64,000 nt of DNA from contig NZ_CP022336.1 in the NCBI RefSeq assembly GCF_002218195.1, positions 434,001 to 498,000 of the forward strand, written 5' to 3'. This DNA comes from Sphingorhabdus sp. SMR4y. GTDB lineage: Bacteria; Pseudomonadota; Alphaproteobacteria; Sphingomonadales; Sphingomonadaceae. The notes below the pieces were generated by a model, which did no database searches, was not told where the DNA came from, and worked only from the letters and a program-made list of their open reading frames with translations. Of the stretch, positions 44,386 to 54,038 are shown one piece after another; within the stretch, counting starts at the first letter, position 1, and the number at the start of each line of letters is the position of its first letter. The position numbers were made by a program, and so were the translations under genes.

Positions 44386-45446
44386 GGATCGCGCTGGTAA
44401 CCGATGCATGGCATCCGCAAGTCAATGGCGTGGTACGGACCCTCGATACGGTAATCGCGCTGTTGCGCGAGAGGGGACATGAAATTTTGGTGATTTCGCC
44501 CGATCAGTACCGGTCCGTTGCTGCGCCGAGCTATCCGGAAATCCGTCTTGCCTTTGCCCGTGCGGGGACCATCGGCAAACGCATAGAGGCATTTGGAGCA
44601 GATGCTGTCCATCTGGCCACCGAAGGTCCCTTGTGCATTCAGGCCCGCCGCTGGTGTAAACGTAAAAACCAGCCTTTTACAACTGCCTATCATACACAGT
44701 TCCCGGAATATCTCGCACGACGCACACAATTGTCACCGCGTTTCTTCTGGCCCTATATCCGCTGGTTTCACCGGGGGGCGGAAGCGATCATGGTTTCGAC
44801 CCAAAGCGTCCGTGATCAGTTGAAGCGCGAGAAACTGCCGCACAGCCATCACTGGAGTCGCGGTGTCGATCTGGACAATTTCCATCCCGCCGCGCCTCAT
44901 CCCGCGGAATATGAACAACTTCCGCGGCCGATACAGCTCTATGTCGGGCGAGTGGCGATCGAGAAGAACATCGAGGCGTTTCTCGACAGCAGTCAGCCGG
45001 GAACGAAAGTTGTGGTCGGTGATGGTCCGGCGCTGGAAGGGTTGCGCGCGCGCTATCCCGCTGTGCATTTTGCCGGCAGGAAAACGGGGCAGGAGCTGGC
45101 CGGCTATTATGCAGGAGCCGATGTTTTTGTTTTTCCCAGCAAGACCGACACATTCGGTCTGGTGATCATCGAGGCGCTGGCCTGCGGCACGCCGGTGGCG
45201 GCGTTTCCGGTAACCGGACCGGTTGATATCCTGACGGCGGAAAGCGGCGTCATGAATGATGACCTCGACGTGGCGATAGCCCGCGCGCTGGCCCTCGACC
45301 CCGCCGACTGTATAGCTCTCGGCGCGCAATTCAGCTGGGAGGCGAGCGCCAGCCAGTTTGTAAGCGGTCTGGTCATACAGGACCCGCGTCTGGATTGTCA
45401 CATGTCGCGCAGGATGCTCGCAAAGGCGATATTTGCGCGGGTCTAG
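44382..45446 (+). CDS. Group 1 (GT4) glycosyltransferase
   Basis: 354 residues. The N-domain begins MRIALVTDAWHPQVNGVVRTL, the glycine-rich acceptor loop typical of GT4 enzymes of the MgtA type. The nucleotide-sugar site is FVFPSKTDTFGLVIIEALACGTPVAAF, with the E-x7-E motif. It transfers a sugar to a membrane lipid, plausibly a glycolipid. GTG start coupled to the preceding phosphoesterase. The two genes are a conserved pair in alphaproteobacteria. Confidence 0.92.
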   Translation: MRIALVTDAWHPQVNGVVRTLDTVIALLRERGHEILVISPDQYRSVAAPSYPEIRLAFARAGTIGKRIEAFGADAVHLATEGPLCIQARRWCKRKNQPFTTAYHTQFPEYLARRTQLSPRFFWPYIRWFHRGAEAIMVSTQSVRDQLKREKLPHSHHWSRGVDLDNFHPAAPHPAEYEQLPRPIQLYVGRVAIEKNIEAFLDSSQPGTKVVVGDGPALEGLRARYPAVHFAGRKTGQELAGYYAGADVFVFPSKTDTFGLVIIEALACGTPVAAFPVTGPVDILTAESGVMNDDLDVAIARALALDPADCIALGAQFSWEASASQFVSGLVIQDPRLDCHMSRRMLAKAIFARV

Positions 45447-45537
45447 CCAAATATCTTGCCGACTCCCTCCAGATAAACTACATAGGTCGCCAACAGGCCG
45501 TCTCCGCAAGGGGGCGGCCCTTTATTTTATATTGCCG

Positions 45538-45555
45538 CTGGTGCAAAAGCACCAG
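45538..45555 (+). other. Small hairpin in the trcR leader
   Basis: CTGGTGC and GCACCAG pair perfectly around AAAA, ending 19 bases before the trcR start and directly ahead of the ribosome site. It could modulate translation. The preceding 90 bases have no gene. Confidence 0.45.
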
Positions 45556-45574
45556 TTATCAGAAGGATGCCATC

Positions 45575-46282
45575 ATGGCCGAACAAGCAACTCCTCTTAT
45601 GCCGCATGCAACCGCCAGCTGGCTTGTGGACAATACGGCGCTCAGCTTTGACCAGATCGCCGAATTCTGCGGAATCCATATCCTCGAAGTCAACGCGATG
45701 GCGGATGATCTTGCCAGTTCCAAATATACCGGCCGCGATCCGGTGCAGGCGCATGAATTGACCCATGAGGAAATCGAGAAAGCGGAAAAAGATCCGGACT
45801 ACCGCATGGTCATCCAGAAAGGCCCGGAGCAGGTGCGCCGCACCAAGGGGCCACGCTACACGCCGGTTTCCAAGCGCCAGGACAAGCCCGACGGGATCGC
45901 CTGGCTGCTCCGCAACCATCCGGAGATTTCCGATGCGCAGGTCGGCAAGCTGATCGGCACCACCCGGACCACGATCAGCGCCATCCGCGATCGCGAGCAC
46001 TGGAATATCGCCAATATCTCGCCCAAAGATCCCGTCACTCTCGGTCTCTGTTCGCAGCGCGAGCTGGATGCCGTGGTCGCCAAGGCGGCGAAAAAGGCTG
46101 GCATCGAACCGGATGTGGCCGATGATACCAAGCTGGGTGGCGACAAGGAAGCGCTGATTGCCGAACTGCGCGAGGAACGCGCACAGGCGGCTCGTGACGC
46201 GGAAGCCGCGCTGGCGGGTGAAGGCGAGGAAGAAGCGGCACCGGTCGAACATACCGCAGAAACGCTGTTCAAGGACCGCTGA
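45575..46282 (+). CDS. trcR: Cell cycle transcriptional regulator TrcR (DUF1013)
   Basis: 235 residues. The conserved DUF1013 blocks are visible: PHATASWLVDNTALSFDQIAEFCGIHILEVNAMAD, then RYTPVSKRQDKPDGIAWLLRNHPEISDAQVGKLIGTTRTTISAIRDREHWN and ISPKDPVTLGLCSQRELD. In Caulobacter this protein is a cell-cycle regulator bound to RNA polymerase-associated processes; it is nearly universal in alphaproteobacteria. The C-terminus is an acidic/alanine-rich tail. AAGGATG precedes ATG 45575. A terminator follows. Confidence 0.93.
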   Translation: MAEQATPLMPHATASWLVDNTALSFDQIAEFCGIHILEVNAMADDLASSKYTGRDPVQAHELTHEEIEKAEKDPDYRMVIQKGPEQVRRTKGPRYTPVSKRQDKPDGIAWLLRNHPEISDAQVGKLIGTTRTTISAIRDREHWNIANISPKDPVTLGLCSQRELDAVVAKAAKKAGIEPDVADDTKLGGDKEALIAELREERAQAARDAEAALAGEGEEEAAPVEHTAETLFKDR

Positions 46283-46326
46283 GCGCCAGACCTCGCGTTC
46301 GCGCCGGTCTCATAAGCGGAATATCA

Positions 46327-46356
46327 GGAAAGCCGGTGCGCAGCGCCGGCTTTTCC
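46327..46356 (+). terminator. Intrinsic terminator of trcR
   Basis: AAAGCCGG (46329-46336) pairs with CCGGCTTT (46346-46353) around a nine-base loop, followed by TCC. T-run is short but position and symmetry fit. Confidence 0.8.
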
Positions 46357-46462
46357 CGTTTATACGACGGGAACGGATGCCGTTCCGCCTATCAAAAACA
46401 GGGTTTAACTATCCGGTTAAATCGCCTTGCGCTCGGCCGCGCCATGGGTCTATGACCGGCGC

Positions 46463-47581
46463 ATGGATGCACCCCGGAAACCGCCTGCCTATGATGCGAT
46501 GCTCGCCGATCACGGCTTTGACCCCATTGAATCGGACGGCCTGACCTATCCGCTCGGCGACTTTGAACCGAAATATGGTGAATATTTCGAACTGATGCCC
46601 GGCATCGGCTGGACTCGCACACCGGTGCCCGGTCCGCTCGGCCATATCAACAACTGGGTGCTCGCCGACCGTCATGAAGACGGCAGCGCCGGCTTTGCAA
46701 TCGCCGATACCGGCCTGTTCATGCCGCAGGTGATCGACGCCTGGAAGCATCTGTTCGAAGAAGGTGCGCTGCACGGGCAGAGCGCCACCAAGATCATCGT
46801 TACCCATTATCATCCCGATCATGTCGGCTGCGCCGGCTGGCTCGCCAACCGGTTCAAGGCGCCCCTGCACATGAACCGCACCGAATGGCTGCTGACCCGC
46901 ATGCTGCTCGCTGACAAGCGCGACGGCGTGCCGCAGGAAGCGCTGGAAGAATGGCGCTTCTGCGGCTGGGAACAGCATCTGATCGACGATTTCGCCAAAA
47001 AGGGCTGGGGCCGTTTCGCCCGCGCCGTTTCCGACCTGCCGATCGGCCATATCCGCATGGAAGAGGGCACAAGACTGAAAACCGGCGACCATGAATGGCG
47101 AGTGATGATCGGCAACGGCCACACGCCCGAACATGCCTGCCTGATCGACGACACGGCCAAGGTGATGATCTCCGGTGACCAGATATTGCCACGGATCACT
47201 TCCAACATCTCGACCATGCTCAGCGAACCGACCAGCGATCCGCTGGGCGAATGGCTGGCCAGCATCGACCGGTTCCGCGCGGAACTGGACAATGAATTGC
47301 TCATTCTGCCCGCCCATGGCCGGCCGTTTCTCGGCGCGCACCAGCGGCTCGACGCGCTGGCCGAACGGCATAATGAAGCGCTGGACGATCTCGAACAGGG
47401 CCTGCGCGAAAGCCCCAAGCGCGTGGTCGACAGCTTCCCCTATCTGTTCCGCCGCCCGATCACCCCGGACGTCATCGGCATGGCCAGCGGCGAGGCAATG
47501 GCGACGCTCCGGCACCTCGAATATACCGGTCGCGCCCGCCTGGACATGAAGGACGGCACCGCCTGGTACAGCGCGGCCTAG
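46463..47581 (+). CDS. Metallo-beta-lactamase-fold hydrolase
   Basis: 372 residues. The metal motif HxHxDH is VTHYHPDHVGCAGWL; further ligands are in GNGHTPEHACL, ISGDQILP and LPAHGRPF. The C-terminal winged helical part (residues about 290-372) resembles the LACTB2/glyoxalase-II-like hydrolases. It probably hydrolyses a thioester or similar small ester; the substrate is unknown. ATG 46463 (MDAPRKPPAYDAM) is favoured. The stop TAG shares the bases CTAG with the stop of the convergent MFS gene. Confidence 0.88.
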   Translation: MDAPRKPPAYDAMLADHGFDPIESDGLTYPLGDFEPKYGEYFELMPGIGWTRTPVPGPLGHINNWVLADRHEDGSAGFAIADTGLFMPQVIDAWKHLFEEGALHGQSATKIIVTHYHPDHVGCAGWLANRFKAPLHMNRTEWLLTRMLLADKRDGVPQEALEEWRFCGWEQHLIDDFAKKGWGRFARAVSDLPIGHIRMEEGTRLKTGDHEWRVMIGNGHTPEHACLIDDTAKVMISGDQILPRITSNISTMLSEPTSDPLGEWLASIDRFRAELDNELLILPAHGRPFLGAHQRLDALAERHNEALDDLEQGLRESPKRVVDSFPYLFRRPITPDVIGMASGEAMATLRHLEYTGRARLDMKDGTAWYSAA

Positions 47582-48861
47582 CCGGTGATCGACTTGGCAT
47601 CGATTGGTGGTTCGACCTCGTCGCTGGTGCAGTGCAGCGCATAGCCACGCAGGAAGACGCCCAGCGCAACGAGGGAAACAATCCCGGCCAGTCCGAAGGG
47701 CGCTCCGGGCAGATAGTAGATCGATCCGGCCACGGTGAAAGCGGCAAACACACCGGCGAACAGCGGCGGACCGATCACCGAGGCGGTGCTTTGCAGACTG
47801 GCGACCGCGCCTTGTAATTCGCCCTGCGTCTCGTCGGACACGGCGTTGCTCATCAGCCCGTTGATCGACGGCTGGAACAGCCCCTGCAGAGAGCCGACCG
47901 GTATCGCGATGAAAATCAGCCAGCCCTGGTCAGGACCGGCCACGACGTAGAATATCGAACTGGCGGCCATGGATATGGTGGCGAGAATGACCGCATTGCG
48001 TTCGCCGATCCGCGGGATCAGGACGCGGATCAGCAGACCCTGGACGATGGCGGCGCCGACGCCGATACAGGCCAGAGCCATGCCCACGGTCCACTCGCTC
48101 CAGCCAAAGGCTTCGATCGCATAGAAAGCAAATATGATCGGATAAACGACATGGGAGGTCATCCAGATGGTCAGGGCCGACGCATACCACAGGACAATCC
48201 TGTTCTGGCCGCCAAGGCCTTTTAGCGCGACCAGCGCATTGGCACGGGCGAGTCTGAAGGGCCTCCGCTTTTCCGCTGGCAGGCTTTCCTTGAGCAGAAA
48301 GAAGCCGAACAGCAGGTTGAGCGCGGCGAGCACGCTGGCCCCGAAAAAAGGCAGGCGCGTGCCATATTCTCCCAATATGCCGCCAACCGCCGGTCCGATG
48401 ATGAAGCCCAGTCCGAAGGCCGCGCCGATCAGGCCGAAATTCTGGGCCCGTTTGTCGGGAGGGGAGATGTCGGCGATATAGGCATAAGCGGTGCTGAAGC
48501 TGGCGCCCATGATCCCGGCAATGATCCGCGCGGCAAACAGCCATAACAGCGAGGAAGCAAATCCCATCAGCATATAGGCAATGGCATAGCCTCCGAGCGC
48601 ACCGAGCAGCACCGGACGTCTGCCAAAGCGGTCGGAGAGATTGCCGATGATCGGACCGAAGACAAATTGCATGGCGGCATAGGCAAAGGCGAGCCAGCCG
48701 GCATAGACGGCCGCATCCGACAACGTGTCCCCGGTGATGCTGGTAATCAGTTTCGGGAGGACCGGCATGATGATGCCGAACCCCAGCATATCGATGAGCA
48801 CGACGAGAAAAACGAAAACCAGTGATGATCTGGCGGCGGGCTGGGGAGGGGATTCGCTCAT
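47578..48861 (-). CDS. TetA-like MFS efflux transporter
   Basis: 427 residues with about 12 hydrophobic helices. FLVVLIDMLGFGIIMPVLPKL opens helix 1, and motif A in the first loop is GNLSDRFGRRPVLL. AAFGLGFIIGPAVGGILGEYG matches motif C of drug/H+ antiporters. This places it in the TCR/TetA group of proton-driven exporters. Substrate unknown: homologues annotated as tetracycline exporters in marine alphaproteobacteria are often not resistance genes. Convergent with the MBL gene. Confidence 0.9.
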   Translation of the reverse strand: MSESPPQPAARSSLVFVFLVVLIDMLGFGIIMPVLPKLITSITGDTLSDAAVYAGWLAFAYAAMQFVFGPIIGNLSDRFGRRPVLLGALGGYAIAYMLMGFASSLLWLFAARIIAGIMGASFSTAYAYIADISPPDKRAQNFGLIGAAFGLGFIIGPAVGGILGEYGTRLPFFGASVLAALNLLFGFFLLKESLPAEKRRPFRLARANALVALKGLGGQNRIVLWYASALTIWMTSHVVYPIIFAFYAIEAFGWSEWTVGMALACIGVGAAIVQGLLIRVLIPRIGERNAVILATISMAASSIFYVVAGPDQGWLIFIAIPVGSLQGLFQPSINGLMSNAVSDETQGELQGAVASLQSTASVIGPPLFAGVFAAFTVAGSIYYLPGAPFGLAGIVSLVALGVFLRGYALHCTSDEVEPPIDAKSITG

Positions 48862-48952
48862 GGGCTTTTTCCCCTACACTCTGATCGGCCGGAAAGGGAG
48901 CCATTTAGCCCGGCAATTTTCATTGTCAGTTCAGCCGGCATCACTTACATGA

Positions 48953-50644
48953 ATGTCAATGACTGATATTTATCCTGACCAGCCTCCGATCTGGAAAACC
49001 CATTATAATCATCCCACGCCCTGGGATCAATTTTATGCGCCGCTGTCGATGCCCGGAATGTTCTTCCGGTCTGCCGGCCGTCGCGGCGATGCCAACCTGC
49101 TCGACTTCATGGGCCGTAAGTACAGCTACAGCGAAGTGGCTGCCGGCGTCGTCCGGGTAGCCAAGGGGCTGCAGGATATGGGAGTCGGCAAGGGCGACCG
49201 GATCGGCCTGTTTCTGCCCAACGTGCCACATTATGTCAGCGCCTATTACGGCGCGATGGCAATCGGCGCGACGGTCGTCAACTTCTCGCCGCTCTACACG
49301 GTGGAAGAGCTCAATCATCAGGTGGAGGACAGCGGTACCAAGATATTGTTCACGCTATCCGCGACCGCGCTGTTCCCGACCGCATATAAGGTACTGGAGC
49401 AGTCAAGCCTGGAACGTCTGGTGGTTGGCAGTATCGCTGGCGCGCTGCCGGCCGGCAAGGCCCTGTTCTACTCTCTGTTCCGCCGCAAGGAGAGCAGCCC
49501 GCAACCCGACGATGTCCGGATCACCCCCTTTTCCGAGCTTATCGACAATGACGGCATCTACAAGGCCCCCAATATCCGTCCGGAAAAGGATATCGCCCTG
49601 CTGCAATATACCGGCGGCACCACGGGCACGCCCAAGGGCGCCATGTGCAGTCACCAGAACCTGACCGCCAACGCGCGGCAGATCAACAATATCGATCCTT
49701 TCATCGACGAAAGTGACCGGCTGATGGGCGTGCTGCCTTTCTTCCATGTCTTCGCCAACAGCGCCGTACTCAACCGTACGGTCGAGCGCGGCGGGGAGAT
49801 CGTCATGCTGCCGCGTTTTGACGCAAAACAGACGTTGAAGGCGATCAGCCGTGCCAAGATCACCGCCATGCCCGGCGTGCCGACCATGTACCAGGCCTTG
49901 CTTGACCATCCCGACATAGACAAGACCGACTTTTCCTCGCTCAAGGTCTGTGTCTCCGGTGGCGCGCCGCTGCCGATGGAGCTGAAAACCAAATTCGAGG
50001 CCAAAACCGGAGCGAAGCTGGTCGAGGGCTATGGTCTGACCGAAAGCTGCGGCGTTGTCAGCGCCAATCCCTATGAAGGGCTCAACAAGCCCGGTACCAT
50101 CGGCCAGCCGGTCCCCGGCACATTGGTCAAGCTGGTCGACAAGGCCGATCCGGCAAAACCGGCTCCCGACGGCGAGCCGGGGGAATTGATCTTCTCCGGC
50201 CCGCAGGTCATGCAGGGCTACTGGAACCTGCCCGACGAGGACGAGAACGTCTTTGTCGACGGTTTCCTGCGTACCGGCGATGTCGCGACGATTGACGCGG
50301 ATGGCTATATCAAGATCGTCGACCGGTTGAAGGACATGATCGCGGTCGGCGGTTTCAAGGTCTTTCCGAGCCAGGTCGAGGAAGTGCTCTACAAGCATGA
50401 AGCGGTCAAGGAAGCGCTGGTGATCGGGGTGCCGGACGATTATCGCGGCGAAAGCCCCAAGGCCTATGTCGCTCTGGAAACGGACGGTGCGGTTAGTGGC
50501 GAAGAACTGAAAGACTGGCTCAACCCGCAACTGGGCAAGCACGAAAGGGTAGTCGACGTCGTGATTCGTGACAGTCTGCCCAAGACGATGATCGGCAAGC
50601 TGGACCGAAAGGCGTTGCGCGCCGAGGAACTGGACCAGGACTAA
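48953..50644 (+). CDS. fadD: Long-chain acyl-CoA synthetase
   Basis: 563 residues. AMP loop LLQYTGGTTGTPKGAMCSHQNL; VEGYGLTESCGVVSANP; FLRTGDVATIDADGYIKIVDRLKDMIAVGGFKVFPSQVEE; C-terminal catalytic Lys in LPKTMIGKLDRKALR. This is the FadD class that activates medium/long-chain fatty acids. ATG 48953 or in-frame ATG 48959. Separate from the island's synthetase at 18948 in composition and position, so it is the chromosomal enzyme. It could nevertheless activate acids made by the CYP153 route. Confidence 0.93.
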   Translation: MSMTDIYPDQPPIWKTHYNHPTPWDQFYAPLSMPGMFFRSAGRRGDANLLDFMGRKYSYSEVAAGVVRVAKGLQDMGVGKGDRIGLFLPNVPHYVSAYYGAMAIGATVVNFSPLYTVEELNHQVEDSGTKILFTLSATALFPTAYKVLEQSSLERLVVGSIAGALPAGKALFYSLFRRKESSPQPDDVRITPFSELIDNDGIYKAPNIRPEKDIALLQYTGGTTGTPKGAMCSHQNLTANARQINNIDPFIDESDRLMGVLPFFHVFANSAVLNRTVERGGEIVMLPRFDAKQTLKAISRAKITAMPGVPTMYQALLDHPDIDKTDFSSLKVCVSGGAPLPMELKTKFEAKTGAKLVEGYGLTESCGVVSANPYEGLNKPGTIGQPVPGTLVKLVDKADPAKPAPDGEPGELIFSGPQVMQGYWNLPDEDENVFVDGFLRTGDVATIDADGYIKIVDRLKDMIAVGGFKVFPSQVEEVLYKHEAVKEALVIGVPDDYRGESPKAYVALETDGAVSGEELKDWLNPQLGKHERVVDVVIRDSLPKTMIGKLDRKALRAEELDQD

Positions 50645-50662
50645 CCGCCGAGACGGTGGTTA
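50642..50662. terminator. Hairpin formed by two convergent stop codons
   Basis: TAACCGCCG (50642-50650), AGA, CGGTGGTTA (50654-50662): a 9-bp stem with one G-U. The outer TAA is the fadD stop on the plus strand and the GGDEF-gene stop on the minus strand. No long T-run, so it is a weak or rho-assisted stop signal. Confidence 0.7.
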
Positions 50663-51820
50663 TCCTGACGTCGTGCGGACCTTTTCGGCGTTCTTTGAAG
50701 CGAAGACCTTGGCTTTGGCGGTATAGTTCTTCACGGCATAGAGCTGCCGGTCGGCGGATTCGAGCAGGCTGTTCGCCGTCGTTCCGTCGAGCGGCCAGGT
50801 CGCAATACCGACACTGGCCCGCACCCGGATGACATGGTCCTGCACCACGCAAGGGGGGACCAATGCAGCCAGCAGATGGTCCGCACAGGCGGTGTCGGAG
50901 ATGGCGGAATCCGGCGACAGCAAGACGGCGAATTCATCGCCGCCCATCCGCGCGACAATACCGTTGTCACCGCAGGCCTTGCGTAGACGCTTCGCGACTT
51001 CGACCAGCAATTGATCGCCGACGGCATGACCGAATTGGTCATTGACCGGCTTGAACCCGTCAAGATCGACCAGAGCGACCGAAAATGTCCGCTCAACGTC
51101 TTGCTCGTTGATCTGGCGGGCGAGATTTTCTGCCAGCACCCGGCGGTTGAACAGGCCGGTCAGCGGATCGGTATGGGCCAGTTTGCTCATATCATTTTGC
51201 AGCAGCAACATGTGGATGAACTGGTCATTCTGCTGGGTGATCAGCCGGTACAGAAATGTCGTTACCATGATCAGGCTGGCCGCCGCCGACCAGGCGAGGG
51301 GATCGCGGGACAACAGCAGGATGATCGTGATCGGCATGATCCCGATGATGATGTTGAGGATTGCCGCGAGGCGGATCGTCGCCAGCGTGTAAATGGTCGT
51401 CAGCGAGCCCATCGCGAGAGTGAAAGGATAGAAGAGCTTCATATCCTCCGGTGCATGGACATAGCTGAGCACGCACCAGATGCTGACAAGACCGCATATC
51501 GCGGCGGAGAAGAAAGTGGCTTCGGCGATAAACTTTCGCGCCAGATCGGGGCTGCCTGAAGCGTTGCGGTCCTTGATCAGGGATAGGAAGCCGATCAGGC
51601 AGCAACTGCCCATTGCGAGCGGCATGCCATAGCGGATCCAAGGCTCGGCTCCGACGCTGGAGGCGTAGAGAACAAAAGGAATGGTCAGGAACATGGCGAG
51701 AAAAAGCGCACGCGACTGGCTCTGCAAACGGGTGGCGCTCAATATCGCAAATTCATCACGGACGGTTTCGGGAACCGGCGGTATGAGGCGATGGATAAAC
51801 TGTCGGATCAGTGACTGCAT
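50660..51820 (-). CDS. GGDEF-domain protein (diguanylate cyclase) with membrane sensor
   Basis: 386 residues. About six hydrophobic helices (about 38-210) form an N-terminal membrane domain. The catalytic domain has LLLQNDMSKLAHTDPLTGLFNRRVL, VDLDGFKPVNDQFGHAVGDQLL and the intact active-site motif ARMGGDEFAVLL. It makes cyclic di-GMP from GTP. No EAL domain is fused. The sequence around the product-inhibition RxxD site is not obvious. Upstream of its start, 168 bases separate it from the divergent lipoxygenase gene. Confidence 0.92.
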   Translation of the reverse strand: MQSLIRQFIHRLIPPVPETVRDEFAILSATRLQSQSRALFLAMFLTIPFVLYASSVGAEPWIRYGMPLAMGSCCLIGFLSLIKDRNASGSPDLARKFIAEATFFSAAICGLVSIWCVLSYVHAPEDMKLFYPFTLAMGSLTTIYTLATIRLAAILNIIIGIMPITIILLLSRDPLAWSAAASLIMVTTFLYRLITQQNDQFIHMLLLQNDMSKLAHTDPLTGLFNRRVLAENLARQINEQDVERTFSVALVDLDGFKPVNDQFGHAVGDQLLVEVAKRLRKACGDNGIVARMGGDEFAVLLSPDSAISDTACADHLLAALVPPCVVQDHVIRVRASVGIATWPLDGTTANSLLESADRQLYAVKNYTAKAKVFASKNAEKVRTTSG

Positions 51821-51988
51821 GCAGCGTAGGTAACGGCTAAATGTAAATGTCGCGTTAAGCTTGCTGTCCTGGTCCAGAAGTCAGCTTGCAACTGGCTTGC
51901 AAAGGATTTGATATACCGCCGTTTACATCAAGTTAACTAAGAATATTTAGGATGACGCGGTCTGAAATCCAACCGGGGGGAAGTCTCT

Positions 51989-53968
51989 ATGTCCTTTGAA
52001 AATGCCAGCTCGATTATCGCTACTCACACAGGTGCAGGAGAGGCGGTGAAACGCGGCGCAAGCAATCCCAGCCTGCCGCAGAACGACACGCCCGAACAGC
52101 GCGTCGAGCGCCGGGAACAGATCAACGCGACATCGACGCAATATCAATGGACTACCGACATGGCCAGCTTGCCCGGTGTCCCTCTGGCCACGCATGTGCC
52201 GTCCGATGACCAGCCGTCTATCGAATGGTGGTTCAAGGTGCTTGAAGTGAGCATCGCCATATTGGAAAATGTCAAGGCAGTGCTGCTGAAACCGATATTT
52301 TCCGGACTCGACGAAGCGGCGAAGAAAACCGTCGGCGACGCAATGGGGGATGCCCGCGACATCGCTGCAAAAGTGGAGGCCCTGCGCGAGAAGCATCGGG
52401 TCGCCGAAGCCGGCCCGGGTCTCGAAAAGAGCATCGAGGAAGCCGTCCAGGGGGCCGATATCGAAGAGCTGAAGGCGCACGACAGCGCCCTGCGCGACAT
52501 CCTCACCATCATCGTCGATATTCTCAAGGCCGAAGAAGCCGCGCATACGCGTTCGATCGAGGCCTATCGCGATCTCTACCAGACGCTGCCGACTCCCGGC
52601 ATTGCCTATACGTTCCAGGATGATGACCAGTTTGCCCGGCTGCGCGTGGCCGGACCCAATCCGATGCTGCTGCAGGGTATTGACCGGATCCCGGACAATT
52701 TCCCGGTGACGGCGGCACAATATGCCGCGGTGATCGGCGGAGACAGCCTGTCGGAAGCTCTGGAAGACGGGCGGGTGTTTCTCTGTGATTATAACGACCT
52801 GGAAGTGCTTGTTGCGGGAGTCTGGAAAGGCCATGCGAAATATGTCTATCGGCCGATGGCGCTCTTTGCCGTGCCGCCGGGAGGGTCGTCGCTCAAGCCG
52901 GTTGCCATCCAGTGCGGCCAGGACAACAGCCAATATCCGGTAATGACCCCTTCGGACTCCGCGTCCGAAAAATGGGGCTGGGAAATGGCGAAATTCATCG
53001 TCCAGGTCGCCGACTGCAACTACCACGAACTTTTCGTTCATCTTGCCGGTACCCATCTGGTCAGCGAAGCCATTGCCGTGGCCACCCGGCGCAATCTCGC
53101 CAATGTCCATCCGCTCTGGTCGTTGCTGGTACCGCATTTCGAGGGCACCTTGTTCATCAACAATCTGGCGGTGGAAACCCTGATCAACAAGGGTGGCCCG
53201 ATCGACGACTTTTTTGGCGGCACGATCGAATCCAGCCAGCTCGCCGCCGTCCAGGCCCGCCTGTCCTTTGACTTTTACAAGAAAATGACGCCGGTGGATT
53301 TTGCCGAACGCAACGTCGCCGATCCCGCCTGTTTGCCGGACTATCCCTATCGCGATGACGCCATTCTGGTCTGGGATGCGATCCACGACTGGGCCGCGCA
53401 ATATATCAACATCTATTATAGCGATGACGACGCCGTCACCGGCGACAGCGAGCTGGCCCTGTGGGTGTCCTCGATCGCATCGGAGGGTCATATCGTCGGC
53501 TTCCGACCGATCACCACCCGCGCCCAGCTCATCGACGTCTGCACGATGATCATCTTCACGGCCAGCGCCCAGCATGCGGCTGTCAATTTTCCACAGCGTA
53601 CGCTGATGACGTTTGCGCCTGCAATCACCGGGGCAGGCTGGACAGCAGCGCCCGGCGAGCAGACCGGACACAGCAAGGAAGAATGGATCCAATATATGCC
53701 GCCCATGTCGCTGGGCTTGCTGCAATTGTCATCGCTCGAACTGTTGGGTTCGGTCTATTATCGACCGCTTGGCGACTATCGCACCAACCGCTTTCCCTAC
53801 AAGCCCTGGTTCCAGGATCCGGTGATCACCGGTGATGAAGGACCACTGGCGCGTTTCCAGGCCGGGCTGCGAGCGGTGGAGTCGCGGATCATTGCCCGCA
53901 ACCAGCGGCGCATGCATCCCTATGTCTATCTGCAACCGAGCCAGATTCCGACGAGCACCAATATCTAG
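51989..53968 (+). CDS. Bacterial lipoxygenase
   Basis: 659 residues. All five non-heme iron ligands are present: His351 and His356 in the helix VQVADCNYHELFVHLAGTHL, His529 and Asn533 in TASAQHAAVNF, and the C-terminal Ile659 (TSTNI ending). HPLWSLLVPHFEGTLFINN and WVSSIASEGH also match lipoxygenase core helices. The first 200 residues are acidic and helical (about 80-195), unlike the PLAT domain of eukaryotic enzymes. No signal peptide is seen, so it is probably cytoplasmic. It adds O2 to polyunsaturated fatty acids. Start ATG 51989 has GGGGGGAAG upstream. Lone gene, divergent from the GGDEF gene. Confidence 0.95.
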   Translation: MSFENASSIIATHTGAGEAVKRGASNPSLPQNDTPEQRVERREQINATSTQYQWTTDMASLPGVPLATHVPSDDQPSIEWWFKVLEVSIAILENVKAVLLKPIFSGLDEAAKKTVGDAMGDARDIAAKVEALREKHRVAEAGPGLEKSIEEAVQGADIEELKAHDSALRDILTIIVDILKAEEAAHTRSIEAYRDLYQTLPTPGIAYTFQDDDQFARLRVAGPNPMLLQGIDRIPDNFPVTAAQYAAVIGGDSLSEALEDGRVFLCDYNDLEVLVAGVWKGHAKYVYRPMALFAVPPGGSSLKPVAIQCGQDNSQYPVMTPSDSASEKWGWEMAKFIVQVADCNYHELFVHLAGTHLVSEAIAVATRRNLANVHPLWSLLVPHFEGTLFINNLAVETLINKGGPIDDFFGGTIESSQLAAVQARLSFDFYKKMTPVDFAERNVADPACLPDYPYRDDAILVWDAIHDWAAQYINIYYSDDDAVTGDSELALWVSSIASEGHIVGFRPITTRAQLIDVCTMIIFTASAQHAAVNFPQRTLMTFAPAITGAGWTAAPGEQTGHSKEEWIQYMPPMSLGLLQLSSLELLGSVYYRPLGDYRTNRFPYKPWFQDPVITGDEGPLARFQAGLRAVESRIIARNQRRMHPYVYLQPSQIPTSTNI

Positions 53969-54005
53969 CCAACGGGCCCTCGAGGGGACAATTTCCAACA
54001 GAAAG

Positions 54006-54038
54006 GCGCGCAGTCCCGGTTCAGGCCGGGCTGCGCGC
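54006..54038. terminator. Hairpin between the lipoxygenase and OYE genes
   Basis: GCGCGCAG with CCCGG inside (54006-54019) pairs with CCGGG and CTGCGCGC (54026-54038), a 13-bp stem with one bulge. It overlaps the 3' end of the minus-strand OYE-like gene; the T-run is weak. Confidence 0.65.

Noticed and set aside
47578-48861. Acquired tetracycline-resistance gene
   Set aside because: The protein is TetA-like in fold, but base composition matches the host and there is no mobile-element or TetR context, so a chromosomal exporter is more likely.
51947-53725. Long antisense open frame over the lipoxygenase gene
   Set aside because: It is low in hydrophobic-core pattern and rich in Arg/Gly/His, the usual shadow of a G+C-rich gene; the plus strand has all lipoxygenase ligands.
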